Assembly (NCBI GenBank): GCA_017558545.1 | Contig: JAFYUG010000288.1 | Span: forward strand, 1-5,921 | Length of the DNA stretch: 5,921 nucleotides | Direction of reading: 5' to 3' | Origin: Oscillospiraceae bacterium | GTDB taxonomy: Bacteria; Bacillota; Clostridia; Oscillospirales; Oscillospiraceae | In this document: piece by piece, positions 5,720 through 5,921 of the stretch | Position numbering within the stretch: position 1 is the stretch's first letter | How the letters are laid out: the number at the start of each line of letters is the position of its first letter | The notes under the pieces: generated by a model | Databases searched by the model: none | Told to the model about the DNA's origin: nothing | What the model saw: the letters and a program-made list of their open reading frames with translations, nothing else | Program-made: the position numbers and the translations under genes

Positions 5720-5736
5720 CGGCGCGTTGATATAAT
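5708..5736 (+). promoter_or_regulatory. Rightward extended -10 promoter-like sequence
   Basis: TGATATAAT at 5728-5736 is an exact extended -10 (TGN plus TATAAT). The -35 position at 17-nt spacing, TGGAAT (5708-5713), matches only three of six. A transcript would start near 5743 and run straight into the inverted repeat at 5760-5880, away from murI. No rightward gene follows within the window. A second exact TATAAT lies at 5755-5760. Confidence 0.45.
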
Positions 5737-5760
5737 ATAGAGTAGCCTGAACGATATAAT
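5729..5760. repeat. Direct repeat GATATAAT, two copies 24 bp apart
   Basis: GATATAAT occurs at 5729-5736 and again at 5753-5760. The spacing of 24 bp puts the copies on roughly similar faces of the helix. They could be two promoter -10 elements, paired binding sites, or part of the end of the adjoining structured element. Confidence 0.5.
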
Positions 5761-5880
5761 CCGAACCCGCACCACGGGGAGGATTTTAGCGCCAGACTTC
5801 ATTTCATTTTTTGGTGGGCGACAGCCCACCTGCATCATTCAATTTTGCCTGACACTAAAATCCCCACCCGTGGTGTCGGA
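5760..5880 (-). ncRNA. Candidate structured RNA or hairpin element: long imperfect inverted repeat with nested hairpin
   Basis: Arms pair from the outside in: TCCGA (5760-5764) with TCGGA (5876-5880); ACCACGGG (5771-5778) with CCCGTGGT (5867-5874); GGATTTTAG (5781-5789) with CTAAAATCC (5855-5863); then 5790-5797 with 5847-5854. In the last block the plus strand has three mismatches (C-A, C-A, A-C), all of which become G-U pairs in minus-strand RNA, giving 17 continuous pairs there. At the top, GGTGGGC (5813-5819) and GCCCACC (5824-5830) form a perfect 7-bp hairpin with a 4-base loop, flanked by A-rich single strands on the minus strand. No T-run follows on either strand, so it is not a simple terminator. 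No coding frame is convincing here. It could be a leader or independent RNA reading toward murI, or a short non-autonomous mobile repeat. I do not recognise a named family. Confidence 0.5.
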
Positions 5881-5921
5881 GATTTCTAAGCTCATATGCT
5901 AAGGCAGTGCAAGGCGTCGAC
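5881..5921. other. Unassigned sequence at the window end
   Basis: No gene is visible. CTAAG occurs twice (5886-5890 and 5899-5903) and the window stops at GTCGAC. If the 5760-5880 element is transcribed leftward, its promoter should lie here or beyond the edge; I find no convincing -35/-10 pair in these 41 bases. Confidence 0.3.

Noticed and set aside
5526..5735. Plus-strand frame of 69 codons with a hydrophobic stretch, across the murI start and promoter
   Set aside because: The hydrophobic look comes from AT-rich promoter sequence. About half of it is antisense to murI and it has no ribosome site, so a small membrane protein is not supported.
5669..5791. Direct repeat TTTTAGCG at 5669-5676 and 5784-5791 as mobile-element target duplication
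   Set aside because: The second copy lies inside the inverted repeat arm and not at its border, so it cannot be a target-site duplication of that element.
5721..5793. GGCGC (5721-5725) pairing with GCGCC (5789-5793) as an alternative riboswitch-like fold
   Set aside because: Only 5 bp, over a long distance, and it would compete with a much longer stem; chance is likely.
5760..5880. Intrinsic terminator for a gene beyond the right edge
   Set aside because: The stem is far longer than a terminator stem, is broken by internal loops, and no T-run follows it on either strand.
1..5921. CRISPR array, tRNA, rRNA, transposase, integrase or toxin-antitoxin genes
   Set aside because: I saw no regularly spaced repeats, tRNA cloverleaf, rRNA segments or matching protein motifs on either strand.

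Overview
The window looks like chromosome of an anaerobic, endospore-forming Firmicute of the class Clostridia. The spore-maturation pair spmA/spmB shows that it is a spore former. The Shine-Dalgarno sites are strong (AAGGAG, GAGGTGA), and the order murI, DUF1934, argS is of a Firmicutes type. Base composition looks moderate to slightly GC-rich by eye, and protein style resembles Oscillospirales-type gut clostridia; that placement is inference. Nothing suggests a phage or plasmid, but the right edge carries an unusual structured element.

Layout: positions 1-650 read rightward and hold the 3' end of spmA and all of spmB, joined by an ATGA stop/start overlap. Everything from 637 to about 5640 reads leftward. 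In transcription order this is murI (glutamate racemase, 5599 to 4799), a DUF1934/YwiB beta-barrel gene (4790 to 4350), argS (4349 to 2607), a 179-nt intergenic stretch with four successive hairpins, an AEC-family membrane transporter (2427 to 1498) and a stand-alone homocysteine S-methyltransferase-type protein (1485 to 637). The last gene converges on spmB and their coding ends overlap by 14 bp. Positions 5633-5921 contain no convincing gene. They hold the probable murI promoter, a separate rightward promoter-like sequence, and a long imperfect inverted repeat with a nested hairpin (5760-5880). That repeat folds better as leftward-strand RNA than as rightward-strand RNA.

How the genes fit together: murI makes D-glutamate for peptidoglycan, argS charges tRNA-Arg, and the DUF1934 gene between them is packed so tightly (8 nt, then 0 nt) that the three are probably co-transcribed and translationally coupled. 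The transporter and methyltransferase form a second tight pair (12-nt gap, with the Shine-Dalgarno on the upstream stop codon), suggesting a shared role in one-carbon, methionine or thiol metabolism. The hairpin-rich gap decides whether this pair is an extension of the argS operon or a separately controlled unit. The best candidate for something undescribed is the 5760-5880 structured element.
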